NCBI GenBank assembly: GCA_943704495.1
Contig: CALSCR010003553.1
Coordinates: 9,148 to 29,886, forward strand
From: Pigoraptor chileana
Taxonomy: Eukaryota; Opisthokonta; Filasterea
Direction of reading: 5' to 3'
Length of the DNA: 20,739 nt
Part shown: positions 1-8,531 of the stretch, piece after piece
How the letters are laid out: each line of letters starts with the position of its first letter
Numbering within the stretch: position 1 is the stretch's first letter
Made by a program: the position numbers and the translations under genes
The notes under the pieces: generated by a model
What the model was told of the DNA's origin: nothing
The model's input: the letters and a program-made list of their open reading frames with translations, nothing else
The model's database searches: none

Positions 1-104
1 GAGGTTTGCAGGACCTGGACTACCCCTGCAGCAGGACACATATCAACGCACGCACGCAAGAGGGGTGATGTGTATGTTCTTTTCACGCTTCCACTTTCAA
101 ACGC

Positions 105-260
105 GGGGGGGGAGAGAGACAGACAGACAGAGAGAAAGAGACAGACAGAGACTGAGACAGACAGAAAGATAGAGAGAGGGAGAGATGTAAGATTTCAAGT
201 CAGTTTCGTAGGCGCTGTGCCCATGGACTTCACAAAAGAGGGAGAGAGAGAAAGAGATTG
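105..260. repeat. GA/CAGA-rich purine microsatellite
   Basis: Positions 105-186 are almost pure purine on the plus strand (GAGA and CAGA units), interrupted by the dispersed element at 181-235 and resuming as GA-rich sequence at 238-258. The tract lies just past the stop of the minus-strand PUS1 gene, so in that transcript it would read as a CU-rich 3' region. Confidence 0.85.
181..235 (-). repeat. Dispersed ~55-bp element, copy A (3' of PUS1)
   Basis: Read on the minus strand this 55-bp segment begins TTGTGAAGTCCATGGGCACA and ends TTACATCTCT. It matches 12088-12141 on the plus strand at 50 of 54 aligned bases with one single-base gap. It begins about 32 nt after the PUS1 stop, in the sense direction of that gene, with pyrimidine-rich sequence on both sides. 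A SINE fragment, a 3'-UTR RNA element or a piece of a longer repeat are all possible. I found no clear tRNA-type promoter in it. The similarity is seen directly; the function is unknown. Confidence 0.8.
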
Positions 261-266
261 GAGTAT

Positions 267-1282
267 TTAGTCGTCGTCCTCCTCATCTTCGTTTTCAGAG
301 TCCGGCATTATGGGCCTGCGTTGGTCGTTTGGCACCACTTCCTCATATGTGTGCATGGGCAACGACTTGACCCACGCGCTCATTGCCATCGACTGGCACT
401 CTGTCCGTACAATGTTAGAGTAGATGCGCTCGTGCTTGAATCTATGGACAGCATCCTCGACGCGATCCAATTCCACGGGCAAACGCCCTTCCGTCGCCCA
501 CCGCGCGTTGTAGCCGTCAAAGTACACGCGATCAAGCACGAGTCCCAGGCCGGGTGCCTTTGGAAGCTCGCGTTTTGTTGTTGCGTAAGAGTGTGGGATG
601 ACGTCTTCGCCAACAATTCCACTCGTCACTGCGATGGCAACCCCGACCATTTTGCGGATCTGGTGCAGCATGAAACTCTGTCCAACAACGCGAAGGACAA
701 CAAACTCCAGGGATTGGGCAGAGGGTTCCGCGGGAAGATGCTCGAATGGATTGGTTGCGGGAGTTGCGTCTGCAGCTGTTGTTGCTTCTGCTGTTGCTGC
801 TGCTGCTGTTGTTGTTGTTGTTGTTGTTATTGTTGTTGTTGTTGTTGTTGTAATAGCTGTTGTTGCTGTTGCTGTTGCTGGTGTTGCAGGGTGTGTATCC
901 GCGGTAACATGTCCTCGTACCCCGGAGTGACCTGCAGACGCATTCCCAACCTTCCCAAAGATAGACGACGACCCATCCGATCCGCCAATGAAGATTTCAC
1001 CGCACTCAAAACTTAATATGTAGCGCTTCGAACTAGCGGCGGTGGCAGGCCGTCCCTTTGTGAAGTTGTGGAAGTTGTGTGTGCCAACATATCGTCCGAG
1101 TGCGCTGTTCATGCGCTGAATGGTATCGGGATCCACGCGATATTGAGATAGATCAGATGGCCACTGTGCGGGATTGATGAGGGCAAATGTTGGGACAACG
1201 TATTCGTACCGCCTCTTGTCACACAACCTCTTTGCGTTGAAGCTGTTTGTAGTGCGGATCGCATCTGTTGGTTGTGTGAGCA

Positions 1283-1339
<57 letters not shown>

Positions 1340-2242
1340 GTGTATGCGACAGTTGTTAATACCGATACGAAACGAGATCTCAGAAAGAAAAACCAAATAT
1401 AACTGTAAAATGGAATCAAAACCAACCAAATTGACTTCGCTTCAAAGTATTGACTTACCAAACACGCGAATCGCAGGCGGCAAATTAGCGTTCATCTTTC
1501 CGACAATATCATCTACCGCGAGGAGCTCGACCGAGATGCACTGCCCCGCCGCAGATACGCCCTTATCCGTGCGCGCGCACCGCTGAAAATGGATCTTCCC
1601 CAAACTCATCTTGTTGTCTTCCGAAACCACGCCGCCCTTGTGCATCGCTTCGAGTATATCGTTCTCGATTGTGCGTGCGCCAGGATTCAATTGCATTCCT
1701 TGGTATCCGTCGCCATTGAAGCCGAGCAGAAGAGCCACTTTCCGTTTTGGGATCCTCTGCTTCTTTGCGGGAGGCTCACCGTCTCCCGCCAATGCAGACG
1801 TTGACGGCGAAAGCGGCCGCTTGCGATCGTCCTTCTCTGATACCGCATTCTCCTTCTCTGACAACGCATTCGCGGTAATTCCTTGGTGGGCATCGGCGAG
1901 AGTTGCTATGATTTCGTCATCCGCTGCTACATTGCCGTCCACAATTGGCGCGGATGCAACAACGCCAATGTCGGCGGCAATCGTCGACATTCTTGCGAGT
2001 CGAGCGACACAAACCCCGGGGGATGGGACGCCTTTCTGTGCCTGTCTTACAATTACAGCGGATAGTTTGTAACCAACAGAAGGAAATGGTGTCCTCTGCG
2101 ATGTGCGACGCAGTGTCGAAATGGAGCGCGCACTCTCGGCGATCGCGCTTAATCCACCTCGAGTCGAGATGCACGAGGAAGCAGCCAAAGTCGTCACCAG
2201 GCCATTGGTACACAAACAGCGAAGACGCAGCGATGCGCTCAT
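267..2242 (-). CDS. PUS1: tRNA pseudouridine synthase, PUS1/TruA family (2 exons)
   Basis: The predicted product is 593 aa. Exon 1 (2242-1459) and exon 2 (1264-267) are joined by a 194-nt intron (donor GTAAGT, acceptor CAG); the split codon restores a continuous RVFD-AIRTTNSFNAKR. The TruA catalytic motif is RCARTDKGVSA, with nucleophile Asp226. The later GQSFMLHQIRKMVG segment is also typical. Enzymes of this family isomerise uridines in tRNA and some other RNAs, in nucleus and mitochondria. Residues 1-50 are rich in Arg, Ser and Ala with few acids, like a mitochondrial presequence. PPAKKQRIPKRK (about 158-168) looks like a nuclear signal. Residues ~356-446 are an insert, with a Thr/Ala tract at ~385-433, between the conserved RYILSFECGE and LEFVVLRV strands. 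The C-terminus is acidic. The intron carries a (CA)n tract on the coding strand. Family assignment is firm; the exact target sites are not known. Confidence 0.93.
1265..1458 (-). other. PUS1 intron, mostly (CA)n on the coding strand
   Basis: Donor GTAAGT reads leftward from 1458 and acceptor CCAACAG ends at 1265. The 1286-1343 segment is (TG)n on the plus strand, so (CA)n in the transcript, with one TGCG interruption. This is the only donor in the window that matches the classical GTAAGT exactly. The intron phase (1) is confirmed because both flanking exons encode family-conserved sequence. Confidence 0.88.
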
Positions 2243-2279
2243 TGAATAAAACAGAGAAAGCGAGCGTTGGATTCCGACG

Positions 2280-2294
2280 CTATTCGAGTGCCAT
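2280..2294 (-). other. Possible 4-codon upstream ORF before PUS1
   Basis: On the minus strand an out-of-frame ATG at 2294 opens a four-codon reading frame (MALE) that stops at 2280, 37 nt before the PUS1 ATG. It matters only if the transcript starts upstream of 2294, which the sequence does not show. Confidence 0.3.
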
Positions 2295-3494
2295 GAACTA
2301 CTTTTGAATATGTCCGTTCACTTTTCACAGATGTTGATATATATAGTTTATACAATCTAAATCTCACCAAGTGTTTGTTGCGGCTGCAAAAGCATCTGAT
2401 CGCAGTGGGCACGTGGGCTCGCCTTAACCCTACCCTAATAACAGCAAACAACCCTTGGCTCTCATGGGGGGGCGGTTGCCGGGTGCCAGTGCATCTACTC
2501 TACAGTCACACCTCATCAAACAGTAAATAAGCGTGATAAAGCGAATGACATGCGCTGTGTCGTGAAGTATGCTGCGAGACAGGCGCGACAATCGAGCACA
2601 GTCAGGGTCGTCCAGGACTGAGTCCAAGCCGAGGCTGGATACTGACCTTTTGTACCTGGCCGTCATAACGCCATTCCTTATTCTAATAGTTGGTGCATCA
2701 TGCCACCATGGATGAGAGTAATCTGCACATGTGACATGAGCGGTGAGCTCAGTGTTCAATAAAAATCAGTGCTAGATTTCTCACCGAAACAGTGTCATGC
2801 TTAGACCTCAAGCTTATCGGCCGGTAATTCGGTACCACTGAGTTGGCCGTAAAGCACGTGGGGACAGGCAATTGCATCTTTAATCGCACGGTGCAGTGCA
2901 ATTGCTCACAGTGCAGCAATGCCCCCTTTCCTTCAATTGCGTCAACTCTGGGTTACTGCCACTGCCATTGGTCCTGCCGGTGACAGGCTGAGCCGCCAGG
3001 CCGCACAGATGCCTGAAGCAGCCGGCCGGCCCAGCGAGAGTGAGCGAATGCACAGTACTCAGCTTATTAATCTGACGAACAGGTAGCAGTAAAGCGTTCA
3101 GTAAAGACAGAAAACAAATGAAAGTGTGCATTGGAAACAACAACGGCTGCCCTTGTGCTTCACTTTAGTTTGTGCAAACGCGTGCACACGCATGCACCTG
3201 CGTGCAACTGCGTGCAGCAAACTGCGTAGGTTGATATTTTTGTGATTTTATTTTTCTCACGAGACCGCTCATACATTTTCAATACTGAGTGTATTATTAT
3301 TACGGATCTTCACCATAGACATCCGACCACATTCTCCTCTTTATATCTCACGTCGTTTTTGCACAACACATTCGTCACCCACACTTCTTCTTTGCTACTT
3401 TTGTCGCTATTTGTGGTGCTTTTTCCTCTTGATTGCCTGTACGCTGTTTGTTTTGGAAACTATCGCTTGGTGTTCAAGCGGAAAAACAAAGAGA
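2295..3494. other. Divergent spacer between PUS1 and the F-box/LRR gene
   Basis: This 1.2 kb stretch lies between two genes transcribed away from each other, so it should hold both promoters. I see no convincing gene: open frames here (for example minus strand 2430-2759 and 2880-3143) match nothing I recognise and lack ATG starts at their ends. Items noted are the palindrome GCAATTGC twice (about 2868 and 2898), a five-unit 10-bp array at 3171-3220, and pyrimidine-rich, T-rich DNA from about 3330 up to the LRR gene start. Confidence 0.6.
3171..3220. repeat. Five 10-bp tandem units sharing TGCA
   Basis: The units TGTGCAAACG, CGTGCACACG, CATGCACCTG, CGTGCAACTG and CGTGCAGCAA follow one another at exactly 10-bp spacing, each with TGCA at the same offset. 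The array ends 274 bp before the first ATG of the F-box/LRR gene. It could be a small minisatellite or helically phased protein-binding sites. Confidence 0.7.
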
Positions 3495-4000
3495 ATGTCT
3501 GGGATTAACTTTCACTCGGTTCCGATTGAGGTGTTGTGAACCATGTCGTTCCGTTGCTCAAGGAGCCGGAGCTTGCGGCGCTGTCAAAGGTCAATCGCGT
3601 TTTGCGTTTTCACCCTCTGCCGCGGCGCCTCTTCGAACTCTGGCCGCTTTACAACAATAAGTTTTTGAACGACGCGGCGTTCCGCGAGAAAGTGACGTCG
3701 GTGTTGCCGCTCAATCGGCTTGTGCTCACGTCGCTCAAAAATGTGGAAGATTTGCGACCGTTTGAGGGTGTTCACACGGCCGTGCTGATAGAACCACTCT
3801 GCACAGACCTTCGTGCACTTGCTGGTGCGCATACGATTACTGTGGGCCACGGCAAACGAGCTAAAAATCGATCCCTGTTAGACTTGTCAGCCCTGGGAAA
3901 TGTTGAAGTCATGAACTTTATTCAGTGTGGTGCTGTTGACGTGTCCATGCTGACAGGTTTGAAGACATTGACTACAGAGGAGCATGGCTGTTCCTACTAG
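3495..4000 (+). pseudogene. Broken F-box N-terminus of an F-box/LRR gene
   Basis: The ATG at 3495 (A at -3) starts MSGINFHSVPIEVL and reaches a TGA at 3537. Two frames over, open from 3530, comes NHVVPLLKEPELAALSKVNR. Together they spell an F-box (P-x-E-V-L, then L-x-x-x-x-L-x-x-L-S-x-V-N-R), the SKP1-binding module of SCF ubiquitin ligases. The spacing fits an F-box exactly if one TG dinucleotide near 3535-3538 is surplus, which looks like TG slippage in a TG-rich genome. The second frame then runs through early LRR units (DLSALGNVEVMNF, DVSMLTGLKTL) to a TAG at 3998. After that TAG the same frame is open to 5257. I see no intron that removes either break. Pseudogenisation, a sequencing error, or an intact gene starting only at 4037 all remain possible. 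Confidence 0.6.
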
Positions 4001-4036
4001 CGAGAATCTTGGGATGTTCGTTTTTTGCATGTCAAA

Positions 4037-5257
4037 ATGCAGCTTCCCTGTGTACTCCCGCGGATTCACACGGCTGAGTTGATGCCACTTGATCATGATG
4101 CCACTCTCGACTTGTCAGTGATCGGTAGGCCTCCCACTTGCCGAGTCCTTCGCTTGAGCAGGGACAGTTGCATATATCCCACAGACTTTTCGTTTGCTTC
4201 GCGACTGCACACGGTTGTAATTGGGAATGCTTCATTCCAAGTTGCCCCTGCTGCGCTCGGAAACGTGCACACCCTTGTGCTTAAACGCGCCAGTGATTTG
4301 TTCGATGTGCAAGCATTGGGCAATCACCACTCTATTAGTATTTCCGGGTGCGCATGTTTGGAGGATGTTGATTCCCTCGCAAATGTGCACTGTGTGGCAC
4401 TCACCCGGTGCAATCGGAACACTTATACTTTGGACGTCTCCATGTTGAAAGCGCATACCCTCGATTTGGAAGGTTCGTTTGTTGAGGGTGTTTCATCCCT
4501 TCAAGGGGTTCGTTCGCTTTCTCTTAAAAAATGTTTGTTGTCGGAGTGTGCAAGCATCCAAAACCTTGGCACTGTGCATACTTTGAATTTGAGGGAAGCG
4601 AGAGGGTTTCCTATGGAAGATATTTGTCATCTCGGCAATGTCCACGACTTGGATCTTTATTGGGTCAACGTTGTTGACGTGTCAGCTCTTGGGAAAGTAC
4701 ACACGCTCAATTTGGAACGTAACTCGCTTGTTCGAGATGTGTCTGCATTGGGAAATGTTCACACCCTCAACCTCTCTCAAACCAGTGTGGTTGATGTGTC
4801 TGCTCTTGGTAATGTCCACACCCTGAATATCAGCCACACGAAGGTGACGGATGTGTCAGCCCTTGGTCGTGTTCATTGTCTGGAAATGATGTTTTCAAAT
4901 TTTGCAGTTGCAGTTTCCGACATTTCAGCGCTTTGCAATGTTCATACGTTGACTGTGAAATCGTTGGCCATTCGCACTTTTCCTGCAATGCGATGCCACA
5001 AGTTGACAATTTCGAGTATCTGTTCGTTGGACGTGTCCCCGTTGTGCAACGTTCATACTCTTTCGCTGACAAATTGTGAAGACTTGGATGTGGGGCCCCT
5101 GGGCTCTGTTCACACACTCTCGCTGGTGTGCTGCAATGGGTTGAGAAATGTGTCAACGCTGAAGCATGTGTGCGTTTTGGAAAGCGACTGCTGTCGTGAT
5201 GTGAAGGCTGAAGCTGATCTTCTCTCTAAGACTGTGCGAAAGCTGCTGATCTCGTGA
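4037..5257 (+). CDS. Leucine-rich repeat protein with 'VHTLNL' repeats
   Basis: From the first in-frame ATG after the upstream TAG the frame encodes 406 aa, ending at a TGA. It contains about sixteen LRR units of 18-23 residues, consensus NVHTLNLSxTxVxDVSALG, resembling short SDS22-like repeats. Units at about 4670-4870 are the most alike; outer ones are diverged. LRR arrays form curved solenoids that bind protein partners. With the F-box remnant in front, a substrate-recognition role in an SCF ligase is the natural inference for the ancestral protein. There is no signal peptide or membrane segment. No intron is apparent, unlike the neighbouring genes. If translation starts here the F-box is lost. 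The same frame continues upstream past the TAG, so the locus was probably one longer gene. Confidence 0.7.
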   Translation: MQLPCVLPRIHTAELMPLDHDATLDLSVIGRPPTCRVLRLSRDSCIYPTDFSFASRLHTVVIGNASFQVAPAALGNVHTLVLKRASDLFDVQALGNHHSISISGCACLEDVDSLANVHCVALTRCNRNTYTLDVSMLKAHTLDLEGSFVEGVSSLQGVRSLSLKKCLLSECASIQNLGTVHTLNLREARGFPMEDICHLGNVHDLDLYWVNVVDVSALGKVHTLNLERNSLVRDVSALGNVHTLNLSQTSVVDVSALGNVHTLNISHTKVTDVSALGRVHCLEMMFSNFAVAVSDISALCNVHTLTVKSLAIRTFPAMRCHKLTISSICSLDVSPLCNVHTLSLTNCEDLDVGPLGSVHTLSLVCCNGLRNVSTLKHVCVLESDCCRDVKAEADLLSKTVRKLLIS

Positions 5258-6080
5258 TCAAGCGTGATCATGACCGTTGGTCTGCTTTTTTTCGTTGTAG
5301 AAATACATTTGCGTACTTTTATTGGATCTAGTTCATTATTTGCGTTTTGAAGTTCATCCATTGTTTCAGTGGAGTGGTAGGCGTGAGTCTTCGTCCCGCC
5401 GCTAAGAGATTTCATCAGAGCAATTAAAGTCGTCCAGCCGTTTTCGACCTTCTTGTCACATGCATCTTTCACTGGAGCTTGTATGTTTTATAATTTTATC
5501 CCGGGTGTCCGTTGTGGTTCAGTAACTATTTATTGAACACGGTCCTTCACGGCAAACAACATAATCACAGTCGGAGAATACCTGTCGTTGACTATTTCTC
5601 GAATAGAAATTTATTGGGAAATATCGTCTACTCTTTTCGAACTTCATTTTACCTGATTATTTGCATGTTTCTGCGGGGAGGGTCATGAGAAAGCCTCAGG
5701 GAGGCCGGCCTTAGGGGAGATAATAATATTGAATCTGATAGTCACACTAGAAGTGCACGCGAAATGTCCACAACACACAGCCTGCAGCCCACCCACTGTC
5801 CGGTATGGTGTGGAGCTTACCGTGCCGGCATTATTTGCACAAATCTCAGCATTCCTCACTTCTTTCAGATCAGTATCCTCCATGGTTGGGTGGTTTTGTT
5901 TTGGACTTATTCAACCTCTCATTCGACTTCTCGAGATCTCTCGCTTCTCTTTGTTGTATGTGCATTTGTGTGTGTGTGTGTGTGTGCATGTGTGTTGTGT
6001 GTGTGTGTGTGCATGTGTGTGTGCATGTGTATTATGTCAGCATCCGGGGGGATCAGGCGGGGAAGGCGCCATTTCAGCCC
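5258..6080. other. Spacer after the LRR gene, with TG-rich tract
   Basis: The first part (5258-5700) is rather AT-rich and holds no gene I can support. AGGCCGGCCT at 5702-5711 is a perfect 10-bp palindrome. The segment 5967-6030 is a TG repeat broken by CATG. Minus-strand open frames at 5110-5472 and 5683-5883 exist but show no recognisable domain. Confidence 0.6.
5967..6030. repeat. (TG)n microsatellite with CATG interruptions
   Basis: The tract is alternating TG over about 64 bp with three TGCATG-type interruptions. It lies in the spacer upstream of the transporter gene. Confidence 0.9.
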
Positions 6081-6087
6081 GACCAAC

Positions 6088-6140
6088 AGCCAATCAGAGT
6101 GCGTGGTTTGCGCGTCATCACTCCGTATCAGCCAATGGGC
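6088..6140 (+). promoter_or_regulatory. Two CCAAT boxes upstream of the transporter
   Basis: CAGCCAATCAGA (CCAAT at 6090-6094) and CAGCCAATGGGC (CCAAT at 6132-6136) stand 42 bp apart, close to four helical turns. Both have the CAG before CCAAT, and the first has the CAG after it, as preferred by the trimeric CCAAT-binding factor NF-Y/HAP. They lie about 440 and 400 bp before the transporter ATG. The region 6049-6180 is locally GC-richer than its surroundings. Binding is inferred from the motif only. Confidence 0.5.
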
Positions 6141-6204
6141 GTGCGAGTTGGCCGTCGCAAGGAATGAGCTCAGGCGCTAATAGGGGGAGTGTGGGTGTGT
6201 ATCA

Positions 6205-6208
<4 letters not shown>

Positions 6209-6246
<38 letters not shown>
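6209..6246. repeat. (CT)n microsatellite
   Basis: About 19 uninterrupted CT units, followed by ACACACAC and more CT-rich sequence to about 6293. It lies between the CCAAT boxes and the transporter start, so it may be in the promoter or 5' UTR. Confidence 0.95.
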
Positions 6247-6256
<10 letters not shown>

Positions 6257-6343
6257 TCTACACACTCTCTGTCTCTATGTCACTTTCTCCACGTGTCGGC
6301 TACGTCATACTTGCTGTTTGTTACTGTACCAATTATTGCCGGC

Positions 6344-6365
6344 ATATATATATATATATATATAT
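6344..6365. repeat. (AT)n repeat upstream of the transporter
   Basis: Eleven AT units about 165 bp before the transporter ATG. They could act as a TATA-like element, but a simple AT repeat alone is weak evidence. Confidence 0.8.
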
Positions 6366-6487
6366 GTGCAGGCAAACATACAGTGGAGGCATCCAACCGA
6401 AGCAAAAGAAAGCAACGTTTTTTAAAAAGGAAATTTCGACTCCAAACAAATTCCCGCAAGTCAAAACACCAACGCATCAGCACATAC

Positions 6488-6619
6488 ATGGTCTTTTTAA
6501 CACTGAGCCACACTCGGGATCGTCGCGACAATGTCGACCACAAAAGGAGGTTCGCTGAACCTGCCTTTCACTGCAGAGGCGAAGGCGACGCGGTACGGCA
6601 CTCTCGATGCAACCGATGA
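6488..6619 (+). other. Possible uORF overlapping the transporter start
   Basis: An ATG at 6488 opens a 43-codon frame that is out of frame with the transporter and overlaps its ATG at 6531. Its context is mixed: T at -3, G at +4. If it is transcribed, such an overlapping uORF would lower transporter translation. No transcript start can be read from the DNA. Confidence 0.3.
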
Positions 6620-8147
6620 CGACGCACCATACGATGCGGAGGGCGCGACCAAGGTCTCCATTGCCATTGACGGAGGAAATGCAACTCTTTTCAGTTCGTT
6701 TTCGAATCTAGGAACTGGCGCGCTTGGTGTTGGGATACTCAGCTACCCATTCGCATTCTCTTCTGCCGGCATCGTGCCGACGATCCTCTCCACGCTCTTC
6801 TTTGCTCTGATTAATCTCTACACAATATCGCTCGTCTCGCGGTTTGCGCAACGACACGCACGTGCCCTGCGCTTGCGAACATACGAGGAGCTTGTCAATG
6901 CCGCCATTGGACGGCGTGCGTATGGACTGGCCGTCTTTTCCGTGTGGGGCATATCCATCGGCGCCCTCACTGGATACTTCATCATCCTCGGGGATCTCGC
7001 CACGCCAGTTATTGAGCACTGGTTTAATCACGATGAAACGACGTTTTATGCATCACGCACATTCCTTGTGATCGTTGTCGGTGCTGCCATCATCTTTCCT
7101 CTTTCGTTGGGGCGCGACATCCATGCGCTAGCAGTGACGAGCGCCATTGCGATTCTGTCGATTGTCGCGGTCGTGGTCGTCCTTGCCGTTCGGTACGTTT
7201 AATTGAGCTAACTGATTCTTGTCGTTTGTCAGCCGTTGATGGCTGACTCGAATGTGATCCACTCGCTCCCTTCCTGTTGGATTTGTCAAATCATCTGACA
7301 CCATTATCCGTTTGTCAAACAAAAAAATACCAACAAAAAAAAAACCATACATTTTTGCAGCGGTGGCCAATATGTTGCCGACAACGGCGGCGTCCACGAG
7401 TCTGTCAAGGTTGTGCACGCAGGAACGGGCATCGTCACCAGCATGCCCCTGTGCATCTTTGCGCTCTGCTGCCATCTGCAGGTCGTCCCCGTCTTCACCG
7501 AACTTCCTCTCCCGAAACGCGCACGCTTCTCCAGAGTCAGCATCTCGACGATCGTCATGTGTTCTTCGCTGTACATTGCGTCTGGGATCTTCGGCTACAT
7601 TCTCTTTGGCGAAGACGTCAAGGGAGATGTTCTCGCGAGCTTTTCTCCCTCGGACACTGTCGCAAATGTCGCAAAGGTGTTGATGGTGGTGCATGTCGTT
7701 CTGGCATATCCGGTCGCTCTCTTCCCGGTGCGGAAAGCAATCGATGTGCTTCTGCTCCACACGGGCGGTCATCAGCCGACATTCACGCGCACCATCATTC
7801 AAAACATTGGTGTGATTGCGCTCACCGGAGTGCTGGCCGTGGCATTTCCCCGCATCGAAAAGGTGTTTGACATTGTCGGCGCAACGACGGGCGTCATGAT
7901 TACAATCATCTTTCCTGCGTGGATGCTTCTCAAGAACAAACCCGCCGAAGATTTTGGAACCGAAGCCGAACCCATCGTGACCGCAGAGAGGGCCTCTCTG
8001 ATTACCACGGTTGATTCAACCGATGGAATATCATATGCGGTGACGGATGTCGACTCGAAGCACCGGCAAAAGGCCATTGTGTTGTTGGTTGTGGGTGCAG
8101 TGACAGGCGTTGTTTGCCTGGGTGTGAACATTTACAGCTTCATGTGA
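6531..8147 (+). CDS. Amino-acid transporter, AAAP/SLC38-like (2 exons)
   Basis: The predicted product is 482 aa, the usual size for the family. Exon 1 (6531-7192) and exon 2 (7361-8147) flank a 168-nt phase-2 intron (donor GTACGT, acceptor TTGCAG); joining gives LAVRGGQYVADNGG. After a polar N-terminus of about 50 residues, the first membrane helix SNLGTGALGVGILSYPFAF has the Gly-rich unwound motif of this fold. SMPLCIFALCCHLQVVPVFTEL matches the family's conserved mid-protein F-x-C-H-x-x-x-x-P-x-Y/F-x-E-L segment when read in two parts. About 11 hydrophobic helices are visible, with a hydrophilic loop before the last one (VLLVVGAVTGVVCLGVNIYS). Family members are Na+- or H+-coupled carriers of neutral amino acids in plasma or vacuolar/lysosomal membranes. 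Substrate and location cannot be read here. The start ATG has A at -3. Confidence 0.92.
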
Positions 8148-8443
8148 TGCTGCTGTCGCCAATGCTTTTTTAATTTTTATCGCCCTGTTGTTGTGCTGCG
8201 TTTTGCGCGTGTGGTGTGCGTTTTTCCTTCTTCTTCCAAACGTTTATCATGAGTGTGTGTGTGTTTGTCTGGGTAGCCGTGCTGGTAACGGCCTCATTAA
8301 ACCTTAAGTTTGACGCTGTATTGCTGTCTAAAACTCAACTTGTTTGACTTGGTGAGGTGCTGTAGGTCTATACTCTCCATGAATATCATCAGGTCGTGCG
8401 AGTCTCTTCAGTGTGAGTGGGTGTCTGTGTGAGTATGTGCGTG

Positions 8444-8444
<1 letters not shown>

Positions 8445-8519
<75 letters not shown>
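8445..8519. repeat. (TG)n microsatellite, 75 bp
   Basis: Uninterrupted alternating TG for about 37 units, about 300 bp past the transporter stop. This is one of the longest pure runs in the window. Such tracts can adopt Z-DNA and are unstable in length. Confidence 0.95.
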
Positions 8520-8520
<1 letters not shown>

Positions 8521-8531
8521 GGTGAATCTGA

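Noticed and set aside
1109-1461. Frames with (TH)n, (CV)n or similar dipeptide repeats here and at every TG/CA tract
   Set aside because: Alternating dinucleotides stay open in all frames; none extends into conserved coding sequence.
2424-2441. TTAACCCTACCCTAATAA resembles interstitial telomere repeats
   Set aside because: Only about two CCCTA units, not perfectly tandem; too short to support a telomeric origin.
2808-2835. TCAAGCTTATCG and GGTACC look like a cloning-vector polylinker
   Set aside because: Only a 12-base match to common vector sequence, and it diverges at once on both sides; chance is likely.
2880-3143. Minus-strand open frame with a hydrophobic start and several Cys
   Set aside because: No ATG at its end, no recognisable domain, and it lies in a divergent promoter spacer; a chance frame is most likely.
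3531-3561. A tiny GT-AG intron that would hide the F-box frame break
   Set aside because: It would be about 31 nt and would remove the F-box core NHVVPLLK itself.
5110-5472. 120-codon minus-strand frame overlapping the LRR 3' end, possibly spliced to 5683-5883
   Set aside because: No ATG, no domain, and the upstream half is antisense to a real coding region; splicing to 5683-5883 is only imaginable.
7128-7802. 224-codon minus-strand frame across the transporter
   Set aside because: It runs straight through both real exons and the intron on the opposite strand, with His/Asp/Arg-rich shadow composition.
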